From positions 372,001 through 436,000 of the forward strand of contig CAWCEP010000006.1 of assembly GCA_963794615.1 (NCBI GenBank): a DNA stretch of 64,000 nt, in the 5' to 3' direction. The stretch comes from Chersky-840 sp963794615 (GTDB taxonomy: Bacteria; Actinomycetota; Acidimicrobiia; Acidimicrobiales; UBA8190). Within the stretch, counting starts at the first letter, position 1. Every line of letters begins with the position of its first letter. This document shows, one piece after another, positions 17,867 to 26,121 of this stretch. The notes beneath the pieces are model-generated. The model worked only from the letters and a program-made list of their open reading frames with translations, made no database searches and was not told the DNA's origin. Position numbers and translations under genes: made by a program.

Positions 17867-19684
17867 TCAACCCACCAACAGGGGCTCGGTCTCGGCCAGC
17901 GCCTGTTCTGATGACTCGTCGGCTTCGATGTCACCCTCGCGGTGGTGGTACTTGCCGCCCCGGAGCAGAGACGCCACGGCACCGAGCACGCACGCGATCG
18001 CCGCGAAGTCGAACGCCTTCTCGAGGCCTTTCCCGAACGGAGCCGAGATCAGGTGGGGGAAGAACGACCGGCCGGTGATGTAGTGCACCTGGGCCGCGGT
18101 CATGTGGTGCAGTGCGCTCGGCCCCAGCAACGTGGCCATCGGGTTGTAGCCGAGGAACGCCGCGAACAGTGAACCCACGGGGGGAAGATGCGAAACACGG
18201 GTAGCCGTGCTCGACGAGACGCCCTGGGCCACCAACCCGTGGAACAAGGTGGAAGGCAGTGTGGCGGACAGACCCAGGATCATGAGGGTGAAGAAGATGC
18301 CGATGGACAGGACCTGGGCCGACGAGTTGAAGGTGGCTGCCATCCCGGCCCCGGCCCCGCGTTGATTGGCCGGAAGGCTGTTCATGATCCCCGTCTGATT
18401 GGGAGCGATGAACAGGCCCATGCCCACCGAGTTGAAGAACAGCAGCGTGGCGAAGACCGGATACCCGAAATCGACGGGCAGCATCTGCAGCAGGATGAAG
18501 GTGAGGGCCACGAGCAGCAGTCCCCCCGTGGCAAAGGGACGGGCGCCGTATTTGTCGGCCAGGTGCCCGGCCAGTGGTCCCGCGGCCAGAAAGCCGACGG
18601 TCAAGGGCACCATGTAGATCCCGGCCCACAGCGGGGTCGAGCTGAAGCTGTAGCCGTGCAGGGGGAGCCAGATCCCCTGGAGCCAGATGATCAGCATGAA
18701 CATGAGACCGCCCCGGCTGAGTGATGCCAGGCCGCTCGCCACGTTGCCGGCCGAGAAGGCGCGGATGCGGAACAGCGTGAGGCGGAACATGGGATTGGCG
18801 ACCCGGGTCTCGATCACGGCGAACACGCCGAGCAACACGAGGCCGCCGATGATCTCGGTCATCACCACCGGACTGGTCCAGCCCATGGTGTGGTGGCCGT
18901 AGGGCAGAAGGCCGTAGGTGATCCCGACCAGGATCAGGATGAGCCCGGCCGCGAACGTGGCGTTCCCCCACCAGTCGATGCGAGCCGGGGTCCGGACACT
19001 GCGGTCCTCGAGCTTGCGATACGCCCACACCGTGCCGAAGATCCCGAAGGGCACCGATACGAGGAACACCATGTGCCATTGGACCGGCGCCAGGAGCCCA
19101 CCGAGCACCAGCCCGATGAACGCGCCCGCGATGGCGGCGACGTTGTTGATGCCGAGGCCGAGGCCACGCTGATCGGCGGGGAACGCGTCGGTGATGATGG
19201 CCGAGGAGTTGGCGAAGAGCATGGCTCCCCCCACTCCCTGCCCGATCCGCATGGCGATCAGCCACACGGCCGCCCCGGCGCCGTGCATCCAGGTGATCGA
19301 GAGCAGGATCGAGAAGGCGGTGAAGACGGCGAAGCCGAGGTTGTACATCTTCACGCGGCCGAACATGTCGCCCACCCGGCCGAGTGTCACCAACAGCACG
19401 GCCAGGACCACCATGAAGCCCATGAGCATCCACAGCATGTAGCCGGTGTTCGACGGGGACAGAGGGTTGAGGTGGATGCCACGGAAGATGGCCGGCAACG
19501 CGATCAGCACGATCGACTGGTTGATGAACACCATGAGCGTGCCCAACGTGATGTTGGACAGCGCGATCCACTTGTAGCGGCTGTCGGCGGACACGGCTCG
19601 GGCGTGGCCCCGAGCCGGGGCGGGCGAGGACCCGTTTGCCGTCGTCGTGGCCGGAAGCCCGGCCCGGGTGGAGTCCTGAATCAC
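17867..19684 (-). CDS. MFS efflux transporter (DHA2-like)
   Basis: A 605-residue multi-spanning transporter. Motif D1 reads INQSIVLIALPAIFRGI, motif A is GRVGDMFGRVK, and motif C is near NNVAAIAGAFIGLVLGG. About 14 membrane segments can be drawn; a long extracellular loop (YNPMATLLGPSALHHMTAAQ) precedes the last helix. GTG 19684 is the start, eight bases after the palindrome, which leaves almost no leader. Co-transcribed with the MerR gene that follows it. Substrate unknown. Confidence 0.9.
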   Translation of the reverse strand: MIQDSTRAGLPATTTANGSSPAPARGHARAVSADSRYKWIALSNITLGTLMVFINQSIVLIALPAIFRGIHLNPLSPSNTGYMLWMLMGFMVVLAVLLVTLGRVGDMFGRVKMYNLGFAVFTAFSILLSITWMHGAGAAVWLIAMRIGQGVGGAMLFANSSAIITDAFPADQRGLGLGINNVAAIAGAFIGLVLGGLLAPVQWHMVFLVSVPFGIFGTVWAYRKLEDRSVRTPARIDWWGNATFAAGLILILVGITYGLLPYGHHTMGWTSPVVMTEIIGGLVLLGVFAVIETRVANPMFRLTLFRIRAFSAGNVASGLASLSRGGLMFMLIIWLQGIWLPLHGYSFSSTPLWAGIYMVPLTVGFLAAGPLAGHLADKYGARPFATGGLLLVALTFILLQMLPVDFGYPVFATLLFFNSVGMGLFIAPNQTGIMNSLPANQRGAGAGMAATFNSSAQVLSIGIFFTLMILGLSATLPSTLFHGLVAQGVSSSTATRVSHLPPVGSLFAAFLGYNPMATLLGPSALHHMTAAQVHYITGRSFFPHLISAPFGKGLEKAFDFAAIACVLGAVASLLRGGKYHHREGDIEADESSEQALAETEPLLVG

Positions 19685-19692
19685 GGCAATAT

Positions 19693-19710
19693 CTTAACGT
19701 TAACGTTAAG
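19693..19710 (-). promoter_or_regulatory. MerR operator palindrome at the efflux promoter
   Basis: CTTAACGTTAACGTTAAG is a perfect 18-bp palindrome, equally three copies of TTAACG. It is eight bases from the GTG start of the MFS gene. The TTnACGTTnACGTnAA-like pattern resembles sites known for LiuR-type MerR regulators. It probably lies within the promoter, as is normal for MerR activators, with a leaderless or very short transcript. Confidence 0.7.
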
Positions 19711-19781
19711 GTCCTTGCGCAAGACCCCAGGCAGGCGGCCCGCCCAACCCATCCCGGACGAGGTGGGGCCGGTCGAGCCGG

Positions 19782-20263
19782 TTAGGAGGACCGGGGTGGG
19801 GGGCCCTCGACCACGACCTTGACGCCTTCGAGCGTGGCCCGCACGCCGTTGGCATTCGTCTTGCCCCGCCACGGGCCGAGCAGCGTCCAGTACAGGCGGA
19901 TGGCCGGCTTGGGAGTCAGGGCGAAGGACTCGGTCACGTCGGTGCCGTCCCCGCCCGGCTCGAGGACATAACGCCAGGTGTTCAGGGCCATGGTCCCCTC
20001 GCCGACGGTGAACGCGAACTCGCGACCGGGCTCCGACAAGCGACGACGACGCACGTCGTCCGAGTCCAGACGGTCCCCGCCCGTTGCGGCGGCGTGGCCA
20101 CGAAAGCGGTTCCCCCGACCGCGGGCCCCGCGGCGCCGTCGAGCTATTCGGCCTCGAGGTCTCGGGGTCTGAAGCGCCCGATCTGGGTGCCGTCACTGAC
20201 CAGCTCCAAGATCCGGTCGGGCTTCGCATCGATATCGACGTGACCGAACCGCGATGGCGTCAA
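19782..20263 (-). pseudogene. SRPBCC-family protein, disrupted
   Basis: Conserved pieces of a polyketide cyclase/dehydrase-type START-like protein are spread over two frames. The N-terminal part HVDIDAKPDRILELVSD (first possible start TTG 20263) runs into a TAG at 20144-20146, where a tryptophan is expected (EAE-stop-LDGAAGPAVG). The same frame continues to VWTRTTCVVVAC. The rest, SEPGREFAFTVGEG through TWRYVLEPGGDGTDVTESFAL to the stop at 19782, is in another frame. One nonsense change and at least one frameshift make decay more likely than a single read error. Confidence 0.65.
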
Positions 20264-20318
20264 GCTACCCGTGGCCGCTCGTTCGCCCCGGGCTGCTCGA
20301 TCGGCGGCGCTGGAGAGG

Positions 20319-20790
20319 TCAGTGGCCGAAGCTCCGGAAGAAGCAGCCGGCCCGCGCGGTTCGTCCTTGAACTCTCCGTAGGCGGGTCGGGTGCGATAGC
20401 CGGCCCGCGGGTAGAGCGAGATGGCATCGGGCTGCTCGGACCCCGTCTCGAGCCATGCCTCGCCGTAGCCAACCGCCTTGGCCCGTTCCTCCAGGAACGC
20501 CCGCACAGGGCGCGATCCCGCGCCGGACGCAGGGCGGCTTCGCCGTGCATGCGCTTGATCTCGGCCACACCCGGGCTCAGGAAGCGAAAGCCCTCGTCGA
20601 CGCCACCCCGAGCCCGTCGATGGTGGCCATCCCGAAGGACCCCGCCGGGGGCTCGAATTGGTCACCGGCCAGCAGGCGACGGCCCTCCACCTCCGTAGCG
20701 GTCGGCCATCTCGGCGATCTGCCGGGTCTTGCAGCTGACGGGCGGCGGGGTCGTCGACGGCGACCGCCGCGCACGTCGCTGTCGGGGACG
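20319..20790 (-). pseudogene. GNAT-family N-acetyltransferase, multiply frameshifted
   Basis: Parts of a GNAT fold occur in order but in changing frames: VAVDDPAARQLQ, then IAEMADRYGG, then LLAGDQFEPPAGSFGMATIDG, then VAEIKRMHGEAALR (acetyl-CoA loop region), then FLEERAKAVGYGEAWLETG, DAISLYPRAGYRTRPAYGEF and a tail ending near 20319. At least three shifts are needed. The acetyl-CoA binding motif is broken. Together with the adjacent SRPBCC remnant this is a small graveyard between two intact operons. Boundaries are approximate. Confidence 0.6.
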
Positions 20791-20994
20791 AGGGCCGCTG
20801 CGCCACTGGCCATGATGCAAGGCGAGCAGGCGGCGGCAACGGGAACGTCGCGAAGAGACCTGGTCGATCACGGCAGGCCACATCTGCCGCTCCGAAGGTG
20901 ATCGGTCGGCAAGTGAGATGCTGGATCTGATGGTCGACGCCAATTCCGAGTCAATCCCCCCCGACGAGGACGGCACCCCAGGGTTGAGCCCGAC

Positions 20995-21759
20995 CTACCT
21001 CGAGCGTTTCACCGCCGGCGTGTGGCGACCGGCGATGACCAGGTGCAATTCGGCCGGTGCCAGCGAATGGTCGATGATGGCACGAGCGACATCGCTCAGT
21101 TGCTGGCGATTGCTGCGGGCGTAGCTCCGCAACAAGGCGAAGGCCTCGTCCATGTCCACTTGTCGCCGCTCGGCCACGATGCCCTTGGCCTGTTCGATGA
21201 CGATGCGTGAGTTGAGCGCCCCTTGGAGCTGGCCGGCCAGATCGGAGCCATGTTTGACGGCCCGCTCCTGCAGGATCCCGATCGTGGCCGCGTCGGCGAG
21301 GGCCTGCGTCAGGTTCACGTCTTCGGGAGCGAGCTCGCGTGGACCGGCACTGAAGATGTTCATGGCCCCGATCACTTCGGTGCGGAGCCGCAGCGGCAAC
21401 GCGTGGACCATTTGGAATCCGGCTTCGATCGCTTGCGGGGTGAACCGAGGCCAACGACCTTGGGCCTCGTCGAGGCGGGAGTTGAGCACCTGGTTCCCTG
21501 ACAACAGGCAGTCTCGGCACGGGCCCTCGTCGTTCTGGAACTCGATCAACTCGAGGGCGCGCATGCGCTCCGTCGAGGACGCCATCACCCTGAGCTCGCC
21601 ACGGGTCGCGGCCAGGGCCAGGCCGACCTCGGCCGAGTCCAACAACTCCGCACACCGCTCGACGACAACCGACATGAAGTCGATGAGATCGAAGTCGGCG
21701 ACAAGCGTGTCGGCCAACTCGACGAACGTTCGAGCGAGCCACTCTTCTCGGTTTTCCAT
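20995..21759 (-). CDS. GAF-ANTAR domain antitermination regulator
   Basis: A 254-residue cytosolic regulator. The N-terminal GAF domain (about residues 10-160) includes ELLDSAEVGLALA and GFQMVHALPLRLRTEVIGAMNIF. The C-terminal ANTAR RNA-binding domain (about 180-240) has LQGALNSRIVIEQAKGIVAERRQVDMDEAFALLRSYAR and then an RNA-contacting helix. Such proteins bind dual hexaloop hairpins in nascent RNA to prevent termination. ATG 21759 is chosen because GGGGAG lies five bases upstream; the GTG at 21765 would sit on top of it. A second gene of the same kind follows upstream at 21899. Confidence 0.92.
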   Translation of the reverse strand: MENREEWLARTFVELADTLVADFDLIDFMSVVVERCAELLDSAEVGLALAATRGELRVMASSTERMRALELIEFQNDEGPCRDCLLSGNQVLNSRLDEAQGRWPRFTPQAIEAGFQMVHALPLRLRTEVIGAMNIFSAGPRELAPEDVNLTQALADAATIGILQERAVKHGSDLAGQLQGALNSRIVIEQAKGIVAERRQVDMDEAFALLRSYARSNRQQLSDVARAIIDHSLAPAELHLVIAGRHTPAVKRSR

Positions 21760-21898
21760 GTTCACTCCCCGAGCCGCAGCCGCTCGGCGAATTCCCCGGG
21801 GCCCACCCCTCGGACCGTCCCAGAAACCCCCCTAAATTTGCCACAGATCGCAAAAGAAGAAAACTCCATCTCGTCCTGCCCTCCTGTACCCCTCGCCG

Positions 21899-22594
21899 TC
21901 ATGGCTCGTCGAACCGCAGGTCACCGGTGACCACTTCTGCCGCCACCAGGTCGATTGGCTGTTCACGGGAAAAGGCACGTCCCCGCAGCCGCACCAGGGC
22001 CTCGCCCATCGGACACTCGAGCTGAGCCGAGATCATCCCCGTGGCCTGATGGACCACGGCGCGGTAGTCGTCGACCTCGAGACCCCAGGCCAGAAACTCC
22101 GACAGCGCGCCGGCCTGCATGTCCAGGACTTGGTTGGTCACCAGCTCGGCGACCAACAGGGCGGCCGAGAGATCCTCGCCCTCGAGCATGCCGGGTTCGT
22201 CGCGGTAGAGCACGAGGACGCCCAGCTTGATGGCCCCCAACCGGAGGGGAAGCGCGTACATGCTGCGGATCCCCGCTTCACTGATCGCCCGGGAGAACTG
22301 GGGCCAACGACTGCCGAACAGCGAGATGTCTCCCACCAGAACGGGGTTGCCCTGAGCGAAGGCATCGCTGGCGGGCCCTTCGCCCAGGGTGAACTCGAGA
22401 TCCTGCACGGTGACCGATACGCCGTACGCGCTCGCCACGCTCGGGAAGGTGTCGTCACCCATCAACACCACCGACGAACCGCTCATCTGCAACAGCCCGG
22501 TCGCGGTCCGACACACCGTGGTGAGCGACGGCGCTTCTCCATCGGACCCGCCGATGAGCGCCGCCAAAAACTTCTCCGCATCCTCCGCTCTCAT
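21899..22594 (-). CDS. GAF-ANTAR domain antitermination regulator, second copy
   Basis: A 231-residue protein of the same type: GAF domain with SSVVLMGDDTFPSVASAYG, FTLGEGPASDAFAQGNPV and RSMYALPLRLGAIKLGVLVLYR, then an ANTAR domain (YRAVVHQATGMISAQLECPMGEALVRLRGRAF). ATG 22594 has a GGGGGGA site six bases upstream. The frame stays open far upstream: an ATG at 22969 would add 125 residues, including KEASLSAIEAAQVLADACFC and AVVLDRILAVIDELDDAIRAL, which look like real protein. An extended form or a small fused upstream gene is therefore possible. Confidence 0.88.
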   Translation of the reverse strand: MRAEDAEKFLAALIGGSDGEAPSLTTVCRTATGLLQMSGSSVVLMGDDTFPSVASAYGVSVTVQDLEFTLGEGPASDAFAQGNPVLVGDISLFGSRWPQFSRAISEAGIRSMYALPLRLGAIKLGVLVLYRDEPGMLEGEDLSAALLVAELVTNQVLDMQAGALSEFLAWGLEVDDYRAVVHQATGMISAQLECPMGEALVRLRGRAFSREQPIDLVAAEVVTGDLRFDEP

Positions 22595-23153
22595 CGCTGT
22601 CCCCCCATTCCCCTCGTCCGCGTGTGCCGGTGTCGTGCCCAGCCGGAACGTCGCGCCCCGACCCGCCGGCACGAATACCCTGCGAAATGCGGCCTGTGCG
22701 TTCTCGGTGCGCGGTGCCTTCGAACCGCCATGCGGCGGTCGGGAGGGCTCGTGCAGCGCTCGGATCGCATCGTCCAATTCGTCGATGACAGCCAGGATCC
22801 TGTCGAGCACGACCGCTTCATGGCTCTGGCAGAAACAGGCGTCGGCCAACACCTGGGCCGCCTCGATCGCCGACAGCGACGCCTCTTTGAGTTTCAGGCT
22901 GACCCCGATCGTGCGATCCGCGTGAGAACGGCGGCCCGGCGCCGTCCGGTCACGAGCATCGCCTGTCATGTCATCGGCTCGGGCCAGGAGCCCCAGCACC
23001 AGGGTGAGACGTCGATCACCTCCGGAAGCGTTCTGCGCTGATGGCAGATGCGGCGTTCGGATCGCGGGGGCCTGCACCGGCGCCGCGATGCTCGTCGTCG
23101 CACTCCACCTGGGACCAACGACCCGAAGTGGGTTCTCGTGAGGGTTCGAACGC
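22595..23153. other. Region between GAF-ANTAR gene and small hypothetical gene
   Basis: Positions 22595-22969 on the minus strand may be an N-terminal extension of the GAF-ANTAR gene (open frame with helical, protein-like composition but no clear ribosome binding site at ATG 22969). I see no gene, repeat or strong promoter in 22970-23153. Confidence 0.4.
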
Positions 23154-23531
23154 CTAAGCATCGAGGTCCTGGGGGCCGGGTTGGACGGTGCCGTCGGAGC
23201 GCATTGCGTCACCGAACGAGTCTTCGGGCTGAGCTCCCCACGTGGGTGAGGCGGGCCCGTGGTACACCATGACGCGCTCGAGGGCTTCGACCATGGCGGC
23301 GTCGATGTCGAACCGTCCTTCGAGGGATCTCGACGGAGCAGGGAGCCCGGGAGAGCCGGAGACGGGCCCGTTGACCTCGTCGCGGTCGGTGTGGCCCGTT
23401 AGATGGCGCGCCTGGCCGAACTGCCGGAAACAATCATCGGTGGCCTCAATGATCTTGAAGCCGGTGAAATCGACACGATCGGTCTCGGGTACCTCGTTGC
23501 AATCGTCTCCGGGCGACGGCAGAAGATCCAT
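23154..23531 (-). CDS. Hypothetical small acidic protein
   Basis: A possible 125-residue protein starting at ATG 23531, with AGGGGAAGGGCG upstream. It is acidic and contains DRVDFTGFKIIEATDDCFRQFGQ and FDIDAAMVEALERVMVYHGP. No domain is recognised. It sits downstream of the signalling operon with 225 bp between. The frame could also be non-coding; evidence is only the ribosome binding site and protein-like composition. Confidence 0.4.
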   Translation of the reverse strand: MDLLPSPGDDCNEVPETDRVDFTGFKIIEATDDCFRQFGQARHLTGHTDRDEVNGPVSGSPGLPAPSRSLEGRFDIDAAMVEALERVMVYHGPASPTWGAQPEDSFGDAMRSDGTVQPGPQDLDA

Positions 23532-23756
23532 GGATTCGCCCTTCCCCTCGGCGCTCACGAAGAGCGTGCCGTCAGGGTCCCGGACGACGTCATCAAGATC
23601 CGGTCAGCCTCCCCTCAGGCCTCCCGATTACGCCGAAGCATACGCCTCCGCGTCGCCGCATTCCATCGTCATCTCCCCAAAAGCGGCGGGAATTCGGAGA
23701 TTTGCCCTCTCGTCACAACCGGCGGGTGGGTCCTCACGTGCCGATGTAAGGGCCGC

Positions 23757-24197
23757 TCAGGGCCGGCGGACGACCGCTGCTTTCCCGGCGACCGAGGCCA
23801 ATTTGGTCCGCTGATGGGCCAATTGGCGGTGCAGAGAGGTGACTCTCGCCGCCGCGATCAGCCGAAGCTCGAGCGCATCGGCGTCGAGCGGCTTGACCAG
23901 ATAGTCGTCGGCGCCGGCGCTCATCCCTTCGAACATCTGGTCCCTGGAGCCCTGGCCGGTGACCAGGATCAGATATGTGTACCGGGCCGGATGGGCGCGG
24001 ATCATCCGGCACAACTCGAGTCCGGTGAGACCGGGCATGAGCCAGTCCGAGATCACGACGTCGGGACGGCGCGCCTGGAAGATCTCCCAGGCCTGGGTGC
24101 CGTCGGTGGCGGAGAGACAGAGGTGCCCCAAGTTGCGCAGCGCCGTCTCGACGATGAGCAGGGAAGTCGGGTCGTCGTCGGCGACGAGGATCAACAC
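23757..24197 (-). CDS. Single-domain response regulator
   Basis: A 146-residue receiver protein without an output domain. Acidic pocket LVADDD, phospho-acceptor in VVISDWLMPG, Thr in LILVTGQG, and lysine in DYLVKPLDADALELR are all present. A short basic tail follows (HRQLAHQRTKLASVAGKAAVV). GTG 24197 overlaps the end of the upstream hybrid kinase (GTGTTGA), so translation is coupled. As the last gene of the relay operon it may be the terminal phosphate acceptor or a CheY-like output. Confidence 0.92.
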   Translation of the reverse strand: MLILVADDDPTSLLIVETALRNLGHLCLSATDGTQAWEIFQARRPDVVISDWLMPGLTGLELCRMIRAHPARYTYLILVTGQGSRDQMFEGMSAGADDYLVKPLDADALELRLIAAARVTSLHRQLAHQRTKLASVAGKAAVVRRP

Positions 24198-25768
24198 GGG
24201 GCCGGCACCGGTGATCCGAAGGCGATGCGGACGCGGCCGAGTTCCTCATCGATGGCGTCGAGCAACGAGTCGCCGCCCATGAGGTCGCCGGCAACGCCCT
24301 CCGCCGCCAACGTTGCACACAAGCGGGCCAGGGCGGTGGCCCCGACATTGGCGCTGGCACCGCTGAGGGTGTGGGCGGCCCTGACCACCGCCGCGACGTC
24401 GTCGCGGGCGAGTGCCTGGCGCAAGGCGGCAACCCGGGTGTCGGCATCGGCGAGGAACAACAGAGCCAACTGTCCGACGAGGTCCTCGCCAGCCGCTTCT
24501 CCCAAAGACTCGAGACGACCGACCACGTCGGCATCGAGGACGGGGCGGTTGGGATCGTCGAGGTGGTCCAGACCCACGTGGATCGGCGACGAGGGCTCGG
24601 TCGGATCACTGCCCAAGGCGGGGTCAGAGCCTTCTGACACCCAGCGACGGAGAACCTCTGCCAACTCGTGCACATTGAAGGGCTTGGCCAGGTAGTCGTC
24701 CATACCCGCCGTGAGGCACCGCTGCTGATCGGACTTCAGCGTCGAACCCGTCACGGCGATGATGGGCGTGCGCTGCGAACCCTCTTGGAGGCGGATCTCA
24801 CCGGTGGCCCGATAGCCGTCGAGAACCGGCATCTGGCCGTCCATGAGGATGGCCCGGTAGGCGTTCTCGGTCGCCGCCTTCACCGCCTGGGTCCCGTCGG
24901 CCACCACGTCGACACGGAAGCCGAGGTTCTCGAGCATGGCCACCGCCACGCGCTGGTTCACCGGGTTGTCCTCGGCCAGCAGGATCCGTCCCGCGGCCGC
25001 CCTCCCTGGCGTCGGCACTGACGTCCGAGTCTTCCCGCGGCGGATCGCCGCGCCCGGCGACACCGCGCCCACCTTGGTGGACCTGGCCCGGTCGAGGGGG
25101 AGACCGAACCAGAAGGTGCTGGCGTGGCCGAGATTGTTCCGGACACCGATCTTGCCCCCCATCAACTCGACCAGCTGATGCGAGAGGGCCAGGCCGAGCC
25201 CGGCACCGCCGTACGAGCGGATAGTTTCGGTGTCTGCCGGAGAAAACGATTCGAAGAACGCGGGTCGGTGGGCGCGAGTGATGCCGAAGCCGACCCCGAC
25301 GACCTCGAAACGGATCATGACGTCGCCTTCGTGGTGATCCTCCACGAACAGCTCGAGGAGAACCTCGCCCGACGGCGTGAATTTGAGGGCATTGGCGACG
25401 AGGTCCGTCACGACGCGGCGGAGGCGGCCGGGGTCACCGCGGAAGGTAGCGGGCATGTCGTCGGGAAACTGGCACGTCAATTCGATGCCGTCGCGCTGGG
25501 CGGGGGCGCGGAGCAGTTCCGTGACGTCTTGCACCAGACTCCTGAGGTCGAAGGCGATGGACTCCAGATCGTGGCTTCCGGACTCGATGGCGGCGAACTC
25601 CAGGATGTCGGCGAGCAAGGTCACCAGGCCATCTCCGGACGCGAGCATGGTCTCGGCGAGCATCTTGTGATCGATGCTGGTCTCGCTGTCGTTGAGCTGT
25701 GTCGTCATAACGACGACGCCGGTCATCGCCGTCTCTGGGTCGGGTGTGGCCTGCGTGTCCTGGGTCAT
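24191..25768 (-). CDS. Hybrid histidine kinase-like protein lacking the H-box (HATPase-REC-HPt)
   Basis: A 525-residue protein. Residues about 30-75 match only the second helix of a kinase dimerisation domain (LASGDGLVTLLADILEFAAIESG); the first helix with the SHE-RTP phospho-histidine box is absent. The ATPase domain follows with an N-box DLVANALKFTPSG, a changed G1 region VGVGFGI (normally DTGVGI) and G2 GGAGLGLALS. A complete receiver comes next (ILLAEDNPVNQ, ILMDGQMPVLDG, DYLAKPF), then an HPt domain with AAHTLSGASANVG near residue 466. ATG 25768 overlaps the HPt gene stop (ATGA). It can receive and pass phosphate but probably cannot autophosphorylate; a relay hub is inferred. Confidence 0.9.
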   Translation of the reverse strand: MTQDTQATPDPETAMTGVVVMTTQLNDSETSIDHKMLAETMLASGDGLVTLLADILEFAAIESGSHDLESIAFDLRSLVQDVTELLRAPAQRDGIELTCQFPDDMPATFRGDPGRLRRVVTDLVANALKFTPSGEVLLELFVEDHHEGDVMIRFEVVGVGFGITRAHRPAFFESFSPADTETIRSYGGAGLGLALSHQLVELMGGKIGVRNNLGHASTFWFGLPLDRARSTKVGAVSPGAAIRRGKTRTSVPTPGRAAAGRILLAEDNPVNQRVAVAMLENLGFRVDVVADGTQAVKAATENAYRAILMDGQMPVLDGYRATGEIRLQEGSQRTPIIAVTGSTLKSDQQRCLTAGMDDYLAKPFNVHELAEVLRRWVSEGSDPALGSDPTEPSSPIHVGLDHLDDPNRPVLDADVVGRLESLGEAAGEDLVGQLALLFLADADTRVAALRQALARDDVAAVVRAAHTLSGASANVGATALARLCATLAAEGVAGDLMGGDSLLDAIDEELGRVRIAFGSPVPAPC

Positions 25769-26121
25769 GGGGTGTCGACTCCGGTGCCTAGCTCTTGAAG
25801 GGGGCTTAGGTCTTGAAGGGTGCTGATCTCAGCGTCGATCTCCGTGACCAACGACGACAAGAGCTCACCACTGGCCACGTCGATGTCGAGCAGGCGCGTG
25901 GCGACGGCGTCGAGACGAGTGGCCCCGAAGCTCAGAGCCGTGCCCTTCATCTGGTGGGCCACCTCCTGCGCCCGAGCGACGTCCTCGTTGGCGGCGGCAT
26001 CCTCGAGCTCGAGGCGCTGAACCGAGAGATGAGAAAGGAATGCGGCCAAGAGGTCCTTGTACACCTCGGGACCGACATCACGCTCGAGTGTCCCCGGCGA
26101 CGCCTGAGACGGCGGCCTCAT
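25765..26121 (-). CDS. HPt-domain phosphotransfer protein
   Basis: A 118-residue histidine phosphotransfer protein. The phospho-histidine motif is EVAHQMKGTALSFGATRL near residue 57, in a four-helix bundle (LLAAFLSHLSVQRLELEDAA before, LSSLVTEIDAEISTL after). ATG 26121 overlaps the stop of the upstream hybrid kinase by ATGA, and its own stop overlaps the next start in the same way. It probably shuttles phosphate between receivers encoded in this operon. Confidence 0.9.
   Translation of the reverse strand: MRPPSQASPGTLERDVGPEVYKDLLAAFLSHLSVQRLELEDAAANEDVARAQEVAHQMKGTALSFGATRLDAVATRLLDIDVASGELLSSLVTEIDAEISTLQDLSPLQELGTGVDTP

Noticed and set aside
23128..23150. tRNA T-arm-like ggttcgaa sequence
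   Set aside because: No matching T-stem, acceptor or anticodon arms can be drawn around it on either strand.
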